Assembly (NCBI GenBank): GCA_016840185.1
Contig: JAEOSV010000162.1
Span: 1 to 5,522, forward strand
Origin: Candidatus Hermodarchaeota archaeon
GTDB taxonomy: Archaea; Asgardarchaeota; Hermodarchaeia; Hermodarchaeales; Hermodarchaeaceae
Reading direction: 5' to 3'
DNA length: 5,522 nucleotides
How positions within the stretch are numbered: position 1 is the first letter of the stretch; every line of letters begins with the position of its first letter. The notes beneath the pieces are model-generated. The model ran no database searches and had not been told where the DNA came from. It worked only from the letters and a program-made list of their open reading frames with translations. Position numbers and translations under genes: made by a program. Of the stretch, positions 5,418-5,522 are shown in pieces.

Positions 5418-5522
5418 TTAGTATTGGCTGGGTTGAATTCCAAATTGGGTGAGGAAAGATACCACGAGTTCTATTGGTAATCCAATAACAGTGGTATAGC
5501 TTCCTTCAATGGACTCGACGAA
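5418..5522 (-). CDS. maf: Maf-like nucleotide pyrophosphatase, C-terminal fragment
   Basis: The last 34 residues of a Maf family protein, running in from the right edge with TAA at 5418-5420. Maf proteins hydrolyse (modified) nucleoside triphosphates such as dTTP, UTP or methylated forms to monophosphate and pyrophosphate, a house-cleaning role in the cytoplasm. The fragment contains the C-terminal Maf signature, FVESIEGSYTTVIGLPIELV, equivalent to the family's IeG-Y-nV-GLP segment, followed by a short helix and the end of the protein. The SxR motif and catalytic Asp/Lys lie outside the window, so substrate class cannot be judged. It converges on the DUF99 gene. Confidence 0.92.
   Translation of the reverse strand, partial: FVESIEGSYTTVIGLPIELVVSFLTQFGIQPSQY

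Overview
The window looks like a piece of an archaeal chromosome. The evidence is a DUF99 (UPF0215) gene, a family I know essentially from archaea; an archaeal-type glutamate dehydrogenase; a glutamate-synthase-like FMN domain protein without the iron-sulfur segment of bacterial enzymes; ribosome binding sites reading GGTGA or GAGGTGA; and frequent GTG/TTG starts. The small membrane-anchored protein with repeated 'AHRIHFLEYLKVKG ... CPxC' fingers resembles proteins I associate with Asgard archaea (Thor-, Heimdall- or Lokiarchaeia). That placement is an inference, not something the sequence proves.

Layout, left to right. (1) 1-1182, plus strand: C-terminal part of an FMN-binding glutamate synthase family protein, cut by the left edge, ending in a strong hairpin plus T-tract. 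(2) 1230-1901, minus: membrane-anchored protein with a zinc ribbon and two tandem RING/PHD-like zinc fingers, convergent with gene 1. (3) 2026-3288, minus: glutamate dehydrogenase, complete, starting at TTG. (4) 3368-3982, minus: uncharacterised protein with two helical modules of 52 residues. (5) 4079-4798, minus: a paralogue of gene 4 with the same two-module architecture. (6) 4826-5410, plus: DUF99 protein, divergent from gene 5. (7) 5418-5522, minus: C-terminal end of a Maf nucleotide pyrophosphatase, cut by the right edge and convergent with gene 6 (7 bp between stops). No intergenic gap exceeds about 125 bp, and I see no tRNA, rRNA, CRISPR array or mobile element.

How the genes may work together. 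Glutamate dehydrogenase and the glutamate-synthase-like protein both concern glutamate and ammonium, but they are on opposite strands and not co-transcribed. DUF99 and Maf both belong to families linked to nucleic-acid or nucleotide quality control, again on opposite strands. The least explained parts are the paralogous pair (genes 4 and 5), which seems to be an undescribed repeat family, and the RING/PHD-like finger protein, of interest if the host is an Asgard archaeon with ubiquitin-type signalling.
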